A stretch of 64,000 nt of DNA from RH-AL1 sp965198495 (lineage in GTDB: Bacteria > Pseudomonadota > Alphaproteobacteria > Rhizobiales > Beijerinckiaceae): assembly GCA_965198495.1 (NCBI GenBank), contig CBDAPL010000001.1, positions 2,232,001-2,296,000 on the forward strand. The letters are read 5' to 3'. Shown here in pieces: positions 15,474-24,949 of the stretch; within the stretch, counting starts at the first letter, position 1, and each line of letters opens with the position of its first letter. The position numbers and the translations under genes were made by a program. Below the pieces are notes generated by a model, which saw only the letters and a list, made by a program, of their open reading frames with translations, did no database searches and was not told the DNA's origin.

Positions 15474-17486
15474 TCAGGCGGCCTTGGTGCGCCCACGTGT
15501 CCAGGCGAAAACCGCCTGGGTGAGGGCGTCCATCGACATCGGTTTGGTCAAGGTGCCATCCATGCCCGCGCTGAGGCACGCGTCGAGCTGGTCGCGGAAC
15601 GAATTCGCCGTCAGCGCGACAATCGGCGTCTCGCCGGCCGGAGCCTTGAGAGCCCGTATGGCGCGCGTCGCGGCGACACCGTCCATACCGGGCATGATCA
15701 TGTCCATCAAGATCAGGTCATAGCGGCTTTCCGAAGCCGCCTTGACCGCGGCGGCACCGTCGGCGACGCAGTCGACGACATAGCCTTCGATCGACAGCAT
15801 GTCGCTGATCAGCTTGCGATTGAGGTCGAGATCGTCGGCCAACAGGATACGCGCGCCCGCGCCCGCCTCGACCTGCTCGGACCCGTCCGGCCCTGAAGCC
15901 AGGACGGCAGGCGCTGTAGCGGGCGGTGCGGGAGCAAAGGGGATGTCGAACCAGAAGGTCGTTCCTGGACCGGCGTTGCTTTTGACGCCGATCGTCCCGT
16001 CCATGCCCTCCACGAGGATCTTGGTGATTGCCAGACCGAGCCCGGTCCCGTCGCGACTCGAGGGGCTTCGATCGATGCGCGAGAACCGCTGGAAGAGGCG
16101 ATCGCGCTCCTCGTCCTTGATGCCGATTCCGGTATCGATCACGTTGAAGCGCAAGGCTCCCGCCGAAAGGCCGATGCGGAGCGTGATGGTACCGACGTCC
16201 GTGAACTTTATGGCGTTGTTCAACAGGTTCAGCAGCGCTTGCTGAAGCTTCTGGCTGTCGGCCGCGAAAGTGACGGGTGAGCCGTCCTCGATGACCAGTT
16301 CGGTCGTCAGCGCCTTCTCCACCGCGATCGGGCCTATCAGGCTCAGGCAGGCTTCCGCGAACTCGCGCAGGGCGATCGATTCGATCGTACCGGCCGCCTT
16401 GGCGCCGGCCGTATCGAGCAGTTGGTTGACGATCGCGAGCACCGAATGCGTGGCAATCCCGATGTTCTTCGCGTGAGCCGCGACGACGTCAGGCCGGGTT
16501 TCGATCGTCAGAAAATCGGAAAAACCGACGATGGCTTGGAGCGGCGCCCGCAACTCGTGGCTGACGTCGACGAGAACCGCCTCCCTGACGCCGCGCGCCG
16601 CGTCGGCGCTCTCCCGCGCGGCGACAAGATCGCTGATGTCGAAGCAGATCCCGTCCCAACAAACCCCGCCGTCGACCGCGCCGCGCCGCACGAGCGCCTG
16701 AGAGCGCAGCCATCGCACGGATCCGTCTTCCCCGAGAACGCGGAACGTGAGATCGAGGTCCGTCTCTTCGACGGTGCTGCGCAAGAGCGCCGCGCGGACA
16801 TTCTCGCGATCGTCGCCGTGAACGAACGCGAGATCGCCCGCGAAACCGAGGTCCGCCATGAGCCGGCTGACCGCAGTATCCGCCTTACTAGAGCCAAAGA
16901 ACGTGTAGGTCGCGCCGCTCGCGTCGACCTTTCGTCGCTCGAACACGAGCGCGGGAATGTTGTCGGCGACGATGGAGAACCGCGCCTGGCCCTCGCGCAG
17001 TGCCGTTTCCGCCCGTTCGCGCCGCGTGTTCTCGAGATCAAGCTCGATCTGGCTCGCGAGACAGGCGGCCATCTCACCAATGAGGTCGAGATCGTCATCG
17101 CTCCAATCATGAGGATCGGCGTCGGCGACGCAAAAGGTACCCGCGACGAAGCCGTCGTCGAGCCGGATCGGGACGCCGAGGTAGGATACGATGCACTCGG
17201 GCCTCTTGACGGTCCCCAGCAACGGATGCTCGCGCACCGACCGGGCGACGATCGCCATCTCAGACATTCGCGTGATGTGACAAGGCGTTTCGTCGAGCGG
17301 GGCCGCCATCCAGTCTTCCGGCATGCCGGAGTGACAAAGAACAACCTGGCGATCCTCGCTGAAGGTCGAGAGTATCGCGAAACGCGCCTTGAGCACCCGT
17401 CGCGCGAGATCGGTCATCCTCTGAAGGCTGTCTCGCGACGCTTTCGCCCAGAGATCGTCTTCTCGCAACGCAAGGCTGGTCGTCAT
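15474..17486 (-). CDS. Hybrid sensor histidine kinase (GAF-PAS-HisKA-HATPase-REC)
   Basis: 670 residues with no transmembrane segment. A GAF domain spans about 15-155 and a PAS domain about 160-290. HisKA has H310 in VDVSHELRAPLQAI, and HATPase_c shows NLLNNAIKF (420-428), DTGIGI (451-456) and GTGLGLAITK. A C-terminal receiver domain (546-665) has phosphoacceptor D595 in LILMDM. Absence of membrane helices suggests cytoplasmic sensing through GAF/PAS. No response regulator or Hpt gene lies beside it, so it is an orphan whose receiver likely feeds a separate phosphorelay. The signal is unknown. Confidence 0.93.
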   Translation of the reverse strand: MTTSLALREDDLWAKASRDSLQRMTDLARRVLKARFAILSTFSEDRQVVLCHSGMPEDWMAAPLDETPCHITRMSEMAIVARSVREHPLLGTVKRPECIVSYLGVPIRLDDGFVAGTFCVADADPHDWSDDDLDLIGEMAACLASQIELDLENTRRERAETALREGQARFSIVADNIPALVFERRKVDASGATYTFFGSSKADTAVSRLMADLGFAGDLAFVHGDDRENVRAALLRSTVEETDLDLTFRVLGEDGSVRWLRSQALVRRGAVDGGVCWDGICFDISDLVAARESADAARGVREAVLVDVSHELRAPLQAIVGFSDFLTIETRPDVVAAHAKNIGIATHSVLAIVNQLLDTAGAKAAGTIESIALREFAEACLSLIGPIAVEKALTTELVIEDGSPVTFAADSQKLQQALLNLLNNAIKFTDVGTITLRIGLSAGALRFNVIDTGIGIKDEERDRLFQRFSRIDRSPSSRDGTGLGLAITKILVEGMDGTIGVKSNAGPGTTFWFDIPFAPAPPATAPAVLASGPDGSEQVEAGAGARILLADDLDLNRKLISDMLSIEGYVVDCVADGAAAVKAASESRYDLILMDMIMPGMDGVAATRAIRALKAPAGETPIVALTANSFRDQLDACLSAGMDGTLTKPMSMDALTQAVFAWTRGRTKAA

Positions 17487-17717
17487 CGCCGACAGACTCG
17501 TTTTTGTTTAAGGGCGCCGCCGGTCCAGCTGAACATGCCTCCGATGACGCCCGAATCACCCTCAGTAATTTTAGTCTATGGCAAATTGTGGGGCTTGCGC
17601 TCTATCGTCGCGTTACATGCAAGCAAATCTGGCGGTGCACCGCTGTTTAGATCCTATGGCTCCAGCTCAATTCCCGACATTTCTCCGCATGCCGTCGATC
17701 TCCGCAGGTAATCGTGC

Positions 17718-19292
17718 TTACTCCGCCGCGTTGAGCAGAGCCTGCTCAGGCTGGCGCAGCTTCGTCGAGTAATGCGAGGCGTTGCCGCGGCCCGAACAGG
17801 CCTCGCGGGCGAACATGATCAAATGATGCGCCGGGATGCAGTAGTTCAGCAGCGCTTCGACCTTGCCGCGCAACAGTAACGGCAACGCGAATTTCCAGAA
17901 CGTGAGCCGGTAATCGCCCTTGACGCCGACGTGCCAGAGCACGTTGCGCAGGATCGTCAGGCCTTTCAGGATCATCGCCTTGTTGACGCGCTGCGGAGAG
18001 TTCGGTCGCTTGATGCGATGGGGCCACGTCACCTTCAGCTGTTCCCTGTAGCGATCGAACAGGACCTCCGGCTGATAGGCCTTTTCCATGCAAGCGCGCC
18101 ACATGCCCAACACTTCGTCGTAGGGCATCATGAAATGCACGTTCGATTCGCGGTCCTCGCGTTCGTCGAGGCGGTTGGCCTTGGCGAGCCGCTCCCATAA
18201 TGGTGTCTGCGGCAACGCCTGCAGGAGGTTGATCGTGAGCATCGGGATCTTCGACGTCTCGATGAAGCTCAGCACCTTCTCACCGGACTCCCGCGTATCG
18301 GAATCGAGGCCGAGGATGATGCCGGAGACCACCTGCATGCCGTGATCGTTGATGATGCGAACGGCGTCGAGGATCGGCATGACCATGTTGTGGCCCTTGT
18401 CGATCTGCAGCAGGGCATCCGGCTCGGGCGTCTCGATCCCGCAGAAGATCGCGTCGAAGCCGGCGTCGCGCATCATGGCGAGTACGTCGGGCGAGCGGGC
18501 GATGTTCAGCGTCGCCTCGCAGGCGAACGAGATGAGGTAGCCGTTCTTCTTCTGCCATTCGATGAGGTGCGGCAGCAGCTCCTTGATCGCCTTGCGGTTG
18601 CCGATGATGTTGTCGTCGACGAAGTAGACTGAGCCGGTGACGCCGAAGGCCTGCAGCTTGTCGAGCTCGCCGAGGATCTGCTCCTTGGACTTCAGGCGCG
18701 GCACGCGTCCGTAGAGGCCTGGGATGTCACAGAACTCGCATTTGTATGGGCAGCCGCTGGAGAACTGGATCGAGCCCAGCATGTACTTGTCGATCTGTGC
18801 CAGTTCGTAGGCCGGCATCGGAAACTGGCTGAGCTCGCGCCGGATCTTCGTCTTCAGCACGACTTGGCTCTGCGGTCGCGTGACGCTGTCACCGAGCGCG
18901 GCGAAGAGGGCGTCGGTCGCATCGCCCATCTCGCCAACGTGGAGATAATCGAAATCGGGGTAATTGTCGGGGCAGGCCGAAACGGAAGGGCCGCCAAGCG
19001 CGGTGACCTTGCCGGCATTGTGCGCGCGGCGGTTGATGTCGTCGATCTGACGTCGCTGGATGTGCATGCCTGAGACGAAGACGGCTTCCGCCCAATCGAA
19101 ATCCTCGACCGTCGCGGCGCCCATGTTCTCGTCGACGAAGCGGACCTGCCAGTGCGCCGGCATGGCCGCCGCGATCGTCAGCAAGCCTTGCGGCGGCATG
19201 AAGGCCTTGGTCTTGTCGGTGAGATGATAGGCGTGCTCGAACGTGCCGAACGACGGTTCATAACGGGGGAAGACGCAGAGTATACGGCGCAT
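17718..19292 (-). CDS. hpnP: B12-binding radical SAM protein, probable hopanoid C-2 methylase
   Basis: 524 residues: a cobalamin-binding-like N-terminal domain (about 1-150), a radical SAM domain with CPYKCEFC (C181, C185, C188), and a C-terminal DUF4070-like region. The start MRRILCVFPRYEPSFGTFEH, the GGPSVSACPDNYPDFDYLH segment and the tail with AHHLIMFAREA match what I recall of HpnP, which methylates hopanoids at C-2 using SAM. The ATG at 19292 is preferred to one 30 nt upstream because family members start at MRRIL. No other hpn gene lies in this window. A paralogous B12-radical SAM methyltransferase of the same family remains possible. Confidence 0.72.
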   Translation of the reverse strand: MRRILCVFPRYEPSFGTFEHAYHLTDKTKAFMPPQGLLTIAAAMPAHWQVRFVDENMGAATVEDFDWAEAVFVSGMHIQRRQIDDINRRAHNAGKVTALGGPSVSACPDNYPDFDYLHVGEMGDATDALFAALGDSVTRPQSQVVLKTKIRRELSQFPMPAYELAQIDKYMLGSIQFSSGCPYKCEFCDIPGLYGRVPRLKSKEQILGELDKLQAFGVTGSVYFVDDNIIGNRKAIKELLPHLIEWQKKNGYLISFACEATLNIARSPDVLAMMRDAGFDAIFCGIETPEPDALLQIDKGHNMVMPILDAVRIINDHGMQVVSGIILGLDSDTRESGEKVLSFIETSKIPMLTINLLQALPQTPLWERLAKANRLDEREDRESNVHFMMPYDEVLGMWRACMEKAYQPEVLFDRYREQLKVTWPHRIKRPNSPQRVNKAMILKGLTILRNVLWHVGVKGDYRLTFWKFALPLLLRGKVEALLNYCIPAHHLIMFAREACSGRGNASHYSTKLRQPEQALLNAAE

Positions 19293-19508
19293 GCAGAAAT
19301 CGTTCGCATGGGTCATCGGCACGGTTCATCCTGCGTTGGGTGCGATCAAGATCATCCACGAAGCTGGACCATAGCTTGCGTCGCAAAGGCAGGCTAGCAC
19401 GCAGGTCTGGAAGCCAAGTCGCACGGTCTCCCGGCCTGTTTGCGGGAGATCGTCTCGCGGCGGTAAACAGATGCGAAGCGGCGCGTGGCGCCATGGGAAC
19501 CGCCCCGC

Positions 19509-20411
19509 GTGACGCGCAGAGCCCTGCTGGTCGTCAATCCTCTGAGCCGCCTCGGGCGTGCGGGCCTCGACGCCGCGGCGGCGAGCTGCTTGCGGGAGGG
19601 CGGGATCACCTTCGTCGAGGCGCGCTGTCAGCGATCACGCGACCTGTCCCCCTGCATCGTCGCGCATCGCGATCACGTCGATTGCGTCATCGTCGCGGGC
19701 GGCGACGGGACCATCAACGCCGCGACGCGCGGGCTGATGGAAACTGGTCTCCCACTCGGCGTGCTTCCACTCGGCACCGCCAACGACTTTGCCCGCTCGG
19801 TCGGCGTTCCGGTTGATGTCGAGGCCGCCGCCCGCGTGATCGTCGAGGCGTTCACCCACAAGGTCGATATCGGCGAGGTCAACGGTCGCCCGTTCTTCAA
19901 TGTCGCCAGCATCGGCCTCGCGGCCGACCTCGCGAAGCATCTCACGAGCGACCGCAAACGTCGCCTTGGCCGATTGAGCTATGCTTTCACCGCCGCCAAC
20001 GTGCTGATGAAGGCATCGCCCTTTCATGCGACGCTGCGGATCGCGGATCAGAAGATCATGGTGCGGACCCTGCAGATCGCCGTCGGCAACGGTCGCTTCT
20101 ATGGCGGCGGCAATATCATCGCCCAGGACGCGCGCATCGATGACGGAAGCCTCAACCTCTACTCGCTGGAATTCGCGCGAACCTGGCGCATGGCCTTGAT
20201 GATCCCGAGCTTCCATCGCGGCGGCCACGGCGCCGTTCGCGAGGTCCGCACCGCGCGAGGCTCGACATTCGAGGTGATCACCCGCCATCCACGTCCGGTG
20301 AACGCCGACGGCGAACTCGTTACGCAGACGCCCGCGCTGTTCACCCAGAAGCCGCTTGCCGTGACGGTCTACGTGCCGGAGCGCTGTCCGTTGCTGGCGA
20401 CGCCCCTATGA
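19509..20411 (+). CDS. Diacylglycerol/lipid kinase-like protein (YegS/DAGK family)
   Basis: About 300 residues from a GTG at 19509 (an upstream ATG at 19485 is also in frame). The DAGK catalytic domain shows VVNPLSRLGR near the start, VIVAGGDGTINAA as the GGDGT nucleotide-binding loop, and LGVLPLGTANDFARS. The C-terminal half follows the YegS fold, with NVASIGLAADLAKHL and NADGELV. Likely action is phosphorylation of a lipid such as diacylglycerol at the inner membrane face. It is divergent from the hpnP-like gene with about 215 nt between them; both act on lipids, but a link is only suggested by position. Confidence 0.9.
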   Translation: MTRRALLVVNPLSRLGRAGLDAAAASCLREGGITFVEARCQRSRDLSPCIVAHRDHVDCVIVAGGDGTINAATRGLMETGLPLGVLPLGTANDFARSVGVPVDVEAAARVIVEAFTHKVDIGEVNGRPFFNVASIGLAADLAKHLTSDRKRRLGRLSYAFTAANVLMKASPFHATLRIADQKIMVRTLQIAVGNGRFYGGGNIIAQDARIDDGSLNLYSLEFARTWRMALMIPSFHRGGHGAVREVRTARGSTFEVITRHPRPVNADGELVTQTPALFTQKPLAVTVYVPERCPLLATPL

Positions 20412-20463
20412 AGCCGCGAGGGGTCGTGACGGTAACGACGGCGTCTCACGACGCGAATCCCGG

Positions 20464-21351
20464 ATGAGCGAGATTCGGCTGGCCAACGACGACGCGAGCG
20501 CCGCGATCGCCTTGCGCGGCGCCGAGCTCCGCGCCTGGACGGTCGGCGGCAGGCCGCTGCTGTGGTCGCCCGATCCGGCGATCTGGTCGGAGACCGCGCC
20601 GATCCTGTTCCCGGTCGTCGGCTGGACGCGGGGCTCTCGTATCGTCGTCGACAATCAGGACTATCCGCTCGGCCTGCACGGGTTCGCCCGCGCGATGCCC
20701 TTCGAGGTTCTCGGGCGAGGGCCGGCAGACGTCAGGCTCGGTCTGATCTCAAACGAGGCGACGCGGCGCCTCTACCCCTTCGAATGGTCGCTCGTGTTGG
20801 AATACATCCTCGAAGGCGCGGCTTTGACGACGCGGGTGACCGTGCGCAACGCCGGCTCGCGGCCAATGCCCTACGCCTGCGGCCTGCATCCGGGTTTCCG
20901 CTGGCCCTTCGCCGGTGGCGCCATGGAGGATTACACGATCGACTTCGCCGAGCGGGAGGTCGCCGAGGTACCGCTCATATCGAGCGACGGCCTTTTCACG
21001 CGGCGGACTCGGCTCGTGCCGCTCGACGGAAGGCGGCTCGCGCTCCTCCCGGCGTTACTCGGGGCCGAGGCCCTCTGTTTCCTCGAGGCGCGGAGCGCAA
21101 GCCTGCGCTTCGCGCACGCATCCGGTGCCGCGATCGACATAGCGCTGACGAACTTTCGGCATCTCGCCCTATGGTCGCGACCGGCTGGGCGTTTCCTCTC
21201 GATCGAGGCATGGACCGGGCATGGCGACTTCACGGACGCCGACGGCGATCTTTTCACCAAGCCTTCGATGATCCACCTGGCGCCCGGCGCTTCCGCGACC
21301 CATGCGGCAACCTTCTCCTACACTGCCTCAGCTCGACCGCCAGCGCGTTGA
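20464..21351 (+). CDS. Aldose 1-epimerase family protein (LacX/YeaD-like)
   Basis: A 295-residue galactose mutarotase-fold protein. The segments LLWSPDPAIWSETAPILFPV (48-67), YPLGLHGFARAMPF and YACGLHPGFRWPF contain the two conserved His residues of the epimerase active site. An acidic residue in SIEAWTGHGDF near the C-terminus fits the catalytic base position. The family interconverts sugar anomers, but the LacX branch has uncertain substrates. It starts 52 nt after the lipid-kinase-like gene in the same direction. Confidence 0.88.
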   Translation: MSEIRLANDDASAAIALRGAELRAWTVGGRPLLWSPDPAIWSETAPILFPVVGWTRGSRIVVDNQDYPLGLHGFARAMPFEVLGRGPADVRLGLISNEATRRLYPFEWSLVLEYILEGAALTTRVTVRNAGSRPMPYACGLHPGFRWPFAGGAMEDYTIDFAEREVAEVPLISSDGLFTRRTRLVPLDGRRLALLPALLGAEALCFLEARSASLRFAHASGAAIDIALTNFRHLALWSRPAGRFLSIEAWTGHGDFTDADGDLFTKPSMIHLAPGASATHAATFSYTASARPPAR

Positions 21352-21478
21352 CTCGCGTGGCTCGACATCGACGTGGCATTTTTGCAGCATAGAACCCTTA
21401 CTGCGCGAGCCAACATTTCTGACATATTCCTTGAATGTAGCGTCACTAGGCGTGCCCCGAGTACTTGGGGGTACACCG

Positions 21479-24400
21479 ATGCGAACCTTGAATCCGGCCA
21501 CATCCATCTTCGCGCTTCTCGCGACCACAGCTCTCTCGATGAGCTCCGCAAATGCGCAGGCGGTGCCGAACACCACGACATCCAGCGACAATGTGCTGAA
21601 CCTGCTGTCGCCGTTTCTGAACCTGAACGCCACGGCTGTCGGACAGCAAACCCTGACGACGAACCTCTCGCAGGCGATCGCCACCAACAATAACGCCAAT
21701 GCCGCGTTTCAGGCGCTGTCCGTAAGCGACGCCAACCTGCTCGGCGCCCGCTCCAACACCATCACGCTGGCCAACGGCACGACGGCCACTTACGGCATTG
21801 CCGCCAACCTCGCGGGCGGGCTTCCGGCTCAAGCCACGGTGAATCCGACCCCCGGCGCGGCTACGACGACCCCGACGATACCGATCCAGTCGGTCGGCGG
21901 TCTCGGCGTCGTGCTTGGGGCCGCCTACCAGATGGGCGTCGCGCCGATCGGCGCCGGGGCGGCCACGACGGCGATACTCGCGAACACGGCGACCCTGCTC
22001 AATACCGCCTACAATAGCTTCACGAGTTCCGATCTCGGGGTCGCGAAGAACTATTTCGCTAATGGCGCGGCCACAAATCCGGGGACCACGCCGGCGAACT
22101 ACGTTCCCGTCCCCGCCGTCGCGGCGCCTGGTTCCACGCTGCCGACGGCGAACGGACTGCCGAACGCGACCAACAGCGTCTATGACATTTCCGGCGGCGT
22201 GACCAACAAGCAGGCGGGGCAAGACACTTACGGCGACTCGCGTCCCGTCCAGATCGCGCCGATGGCGACGGCGACGGCGCCCGGCATCAACCAGTTTGAC
22301 TCTGCGGCGCTCAGCGGTCTCGCTACCAACCCATCGTTTCCAAGCGGTCACACGAACTACGCTTTCACCGAATCCGTCCTGATCGGCATGCTCGTGCCGC
22401 AGGATTATCAAAATATGCTGGCGCGCGCATCGGCCTACGGCAACAGCCGTATCGTTCTCGGCGTGCACTATCCCCTCGACATCATCGCCAGCCGGGCGTT
22501 CTCCGCCTACGATCTCGCCCAGGCGTTCACCAATCCCGCCTATCAGAACGGCACGGCGACGACGGTTCAGGGCGCCGCCACCAACAGCTTCAATCTCGCG
22601 ACGCTCTACAATGCCGCCAAGCCTGAGATACAGACGTATCTCACGACGCGGGGTGCGGCAGCCGGTTGCGGCGCCACCATCGCCGCCTGCTCGACGAGCG
22701 CGGTCAACACCGCCAACGATCCCTACGTGCCGTCCGCCGCCACGGCGGCCGCCTATGTCGCCAACCTCACCTACGGCTTGCCGACGCTGACCCTCGCCCA
22801 GGCGCCGCAGGAAGCGGCGGCCGCCGGCGGCCCAGACGCGTCGATCTTGCTCGCGCCGCTCTACGGCGGCAACACCGCCGCCGCCAAGGTGATCGCGCCG
22901 TCGGCTCAAGCCGGCACCGCCAACGGTGGCGGACTCAACGCGAGTCTGACGACGAACACGATCAATCAGATCATCCAGAACACCGAGAACAACGCGCTCG
23001 CCGCTTTCTACGGCACGTCGCTCAGCTACTGGACCCGCATCAACCTTTACGCGGCGGCCGGCTACTTCGGAAATTTGACCGGCACCCTGACCCTCGATCC
23101 GACCGACATCGTCACAACCAACACCTCGATCGCCAGCGGCGGCCAGCTCAACGCCAACGGCGCCGTCATCGGCACGACTACCGTCACCGCGGGCGCTACG
23201 TTCGCGCCGGGCGGCACGACGCCGGTCGGCAGCGCGGCGACCGTCAACGGCAGCCTCACCTTCGCGGCCGGCTCCAACTACAACGTGCGCCTCACACCGA
23301 CCGCCAACGACACCACGAACGTGACCGGTACCGCGAACCTCAACGGCACGGTCAATCTCTCGCTCGCGCCGGGGCGCTACCAGCCAACCACGCAGTACAC
23401 GATCCTGACCGACCAGACGGCAGGCGGGATCACCGGCAACTTCGCCAGCGTGACGACGAACCTCGCCTTCTTCGCTGGTTCCGTCTCGATCGTCGGCGAT
23501 CCGACCGCCGTCCTCACCCTAACGGCGCTCCCCTTCAACGCCGTCGCGCAGACCGGCAACCAGAACAACGTCGGTGCCGGCCTGACGGTGGCGAACCAGT
23601 TCCCGGTCTCGGCGGTCGGCGCAAATATCATCGGCAACCTGCAGACGATCGCGACCGCCGCGCAGGGGCGCGCCGTACTCGACTCGCTTTCGGGCGAGGG
23701 CATCACGGCGGCGCAGCAAGTGACGCACCGCTCCGTGTCGGAGTTCACCTCGTCGATCTTCGATCAGACGACCTTCTACGGCGCGGGCTTCGGCGCGGCC
23801 AACAGCATCACGCTGACCAACGCGCCGGCGGGCTTCCTTGCGCTGGCACCCTCGCAAGGCGGTACATCGCCGATCCGCGAATTGGCCGATCTGCCGAGCC
23901 GGGCCGTGCAGCCCGTCGCGCCATACCTCCCGCCGCGCAGCTGGCGCGCCTGGGCGACCGGCTTCGGCGGCGCCGAGGACCTTCATGGCAGCACCGGCCT
24001 CGGCACGGCCGCCCAGAACGACACGATCTACGGCGGTTCGCTTGGCGTCGATTACCAGATCCTGCCGAACTACATCGCCGGTATCGCGATTGGCGGAACG
24101 AGCGGCGATTTCAATGTCGGCGGCCGTGCCACGTCCGGCTCGACGACGGGTGGACACGTCGCCTTCTACGATCTCGCCGAGTTCGGGCCGTTCTACGGCG
24201 CCTCGTCAAACAGCTTCTCGTATTTCACCAATCACGAGACCCGCAGCGTCACCGGTTTCGGCGCCATCGGCGGCGAGACCGATCACGGCACCTTCGACAG
24301 TCACGAGTTCCGTACCCGGCTCGAGTTCGGCCGCCATGTCGACGGCCTCGGTTTCGGCGGGCTCCTCACCCCGTTCGTCGCGCTCGAACTCGCCGAGCTG

Positions 24401-24796
24401 CGCTCGAACGGCTTCAACGAGACCAATCTCGCTGGCCCGACGGTGCTCGGCCTCAACGTCCAGGGGCAGGACACGGCCTCGGTGCCGAGCTTCGTCGGCG
24501 CGCGCTACCAGGCCGTGACCAGGATCGGCAACGGCATGATCCTGTCGCCCAGCTTGCAGGTCGCCTACGTCCATGAGTTCGCGCCCGAGCGCAACGAGAT
24601 CGCCGGGTTGATCAACCTGCCGGCGGCGACTTTTCTCGTCGACGGCGCCCGACCCTCGCGCGACGCCGCGCAGGTCAAGGCCGGTGCCGAGCTGGTGATC
24701 GGATCACAGACCTCGATTTTCGCGACCTTCGACGGCGAGTTCTCCGGCCAGGCGCAATTCTATGGCGGCAAAGGCGGCCTCAAGTACGTCTTCTGA
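21479..24796 (+). CDS. Autotransporter with a PAP2-type acid phosphatase/haloperoxidase passenger
   Basis: 1105 residues. A signal peptide (1-27, cleaved near ANAQA) precedes a PAP2 domain at about 60-430. It has PSGH ending at H291, and S323-R324 through H330 and D334 as the C3 motif. The first PAP2 motif is altered: R255-P256 are present, but the Lys expected seven residues before is Q248 (a Lys occurs at 244). A Thr/Asn-rich passenger (about 560-800) with autotransporter-type beta repeats follows. The C-terminal beta-barrel (about 830-1105) ends in KYVF. The ATG at 21479 begins the signal peptide. The enzyme would be displayed at or released from the cell surface; substrate is unknown. Confidence 0.9.
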   Translation: MRTLNPATSIFALLATTALSMSSANAQAVPNTTTSSDNVLNLLSPFLNLNATAVGQQTLTTNLSQAIATNNNANAAFQALSVSDANLLGARSNTITLANGTTATYGIAANLAGGLPAQATVNPTPGAATTTPTIPIQSVGGLGVVLGAAYQMGVAPIGAGAATTAILANTATLLNTAYNSFTSSDLGVAKNYFANGAATNPGTTPANYVPVPAVAAPGSTLPTANGLPNATNSVYDISGGVTNKQAGQDTYGDSRPVQIAPMATATAPGINQFDSAALSGLATNPSFPSGHTNYAFTESVLIGMLVPQDYQNMLARASAYGNSRIVLGVHYPLDIIASRAFSAYDLAQAFTNPAYQNGTATTVQGAATNSFNLATLYNAAKPEIQTYLTTRGAAAGCGATIAACSTSAVNTANDPYVPSAATAAAYVANLTYGLPTLTLAQAPQEAAAAGGPDASILLAPLYGGNTAAAKVIAPSAQAGTANGGGLNASLTTNTINQIIQNTENNALAAFYGTSLSYWTRINLYAAAGYFGNLTGTLTLDPTDIVTTNTSIASGGQLNANGAVIGTTTVTAGATFAPGGTTPVGSAATVNGSLTFAAGSNYNVRLTPTANDTTNVTGTANLNGTVNLSLAPGRYQPTTQYTILTDQTAGGITGNFASVTTNLAFFAGSVSIVGDPTAVLTLTALPFNAVAQTGNQNNVGAGLTVANQFPVSAVGANIIGNLQTIATAAQGRAVLDSLSGEGITAAQQVTHRSVSEFTSSIFDQTTFYGAGFGAANSITLTNAPAGFLALAPSQGGTSPIRELADLPSRAVQPVAPYLPPRSWRAWATGFGGAEDLHGSTGLGTAAQNDTIYGGSLGVDYQILPNYIAGIAIGGTSGDFNVGGRATSGSTTGGHVAFYDLAEFGPFYGASSNSFSYFTNHETRSVTGFGAIGGETDHGTFDSHEFRTRLEFGRHVDGLGFGGLLTPFVALELAELRSNGFNETNLAGPTVLGLNVQGQDTASVPSFVGARYQAVTRIGNGMILSPSLQVAYVHEFAPERNEIAGLINLPAATFLVDGARPSRDAAQVKAGAELVIGSQTSIFATFDGEFSGQAQFYGGKGGLKYVF

Positions 24797-24826
24797 CGCC
24801 CAGGGCGGTGGCCGTCACATGAGTTC

Positions 24827-24866
24827 AGCCGGTGCCAAATATTCCTTGGCGCCGGCTCATTCTTTG
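24827..24866 (+). terminator. Intrinsic terminator of the autotransporter gene
   Basis: A 12-bp stem pairs AGCCGGTGCCAA (24827-24838) with TTGGCGCCGGCT (24846-24857) with one G-T wobble and a 7-nt loop, followed by CATTCTTTG. It sits 30 nt after the stop codon and before folD. Confidence 0.8.
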
Positions 24867-24949
24867 TGTCGATGGAAGAGGTTGGCAGCCTCAGGCAAAC
24901 CTGACAGAAACGGCGACCTTCAAGAAGAAACATCCCGCGAGGAAGCTCG

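Noticed and set aside
21446..22909. 487-residue minus-strand frame opposite the autotransporter
   Set aside because: Gly/Arg-rich antisense translation; the plus strand encodes signal peptide, PAP2 motifs and a beta-barrel in one continuous frame.
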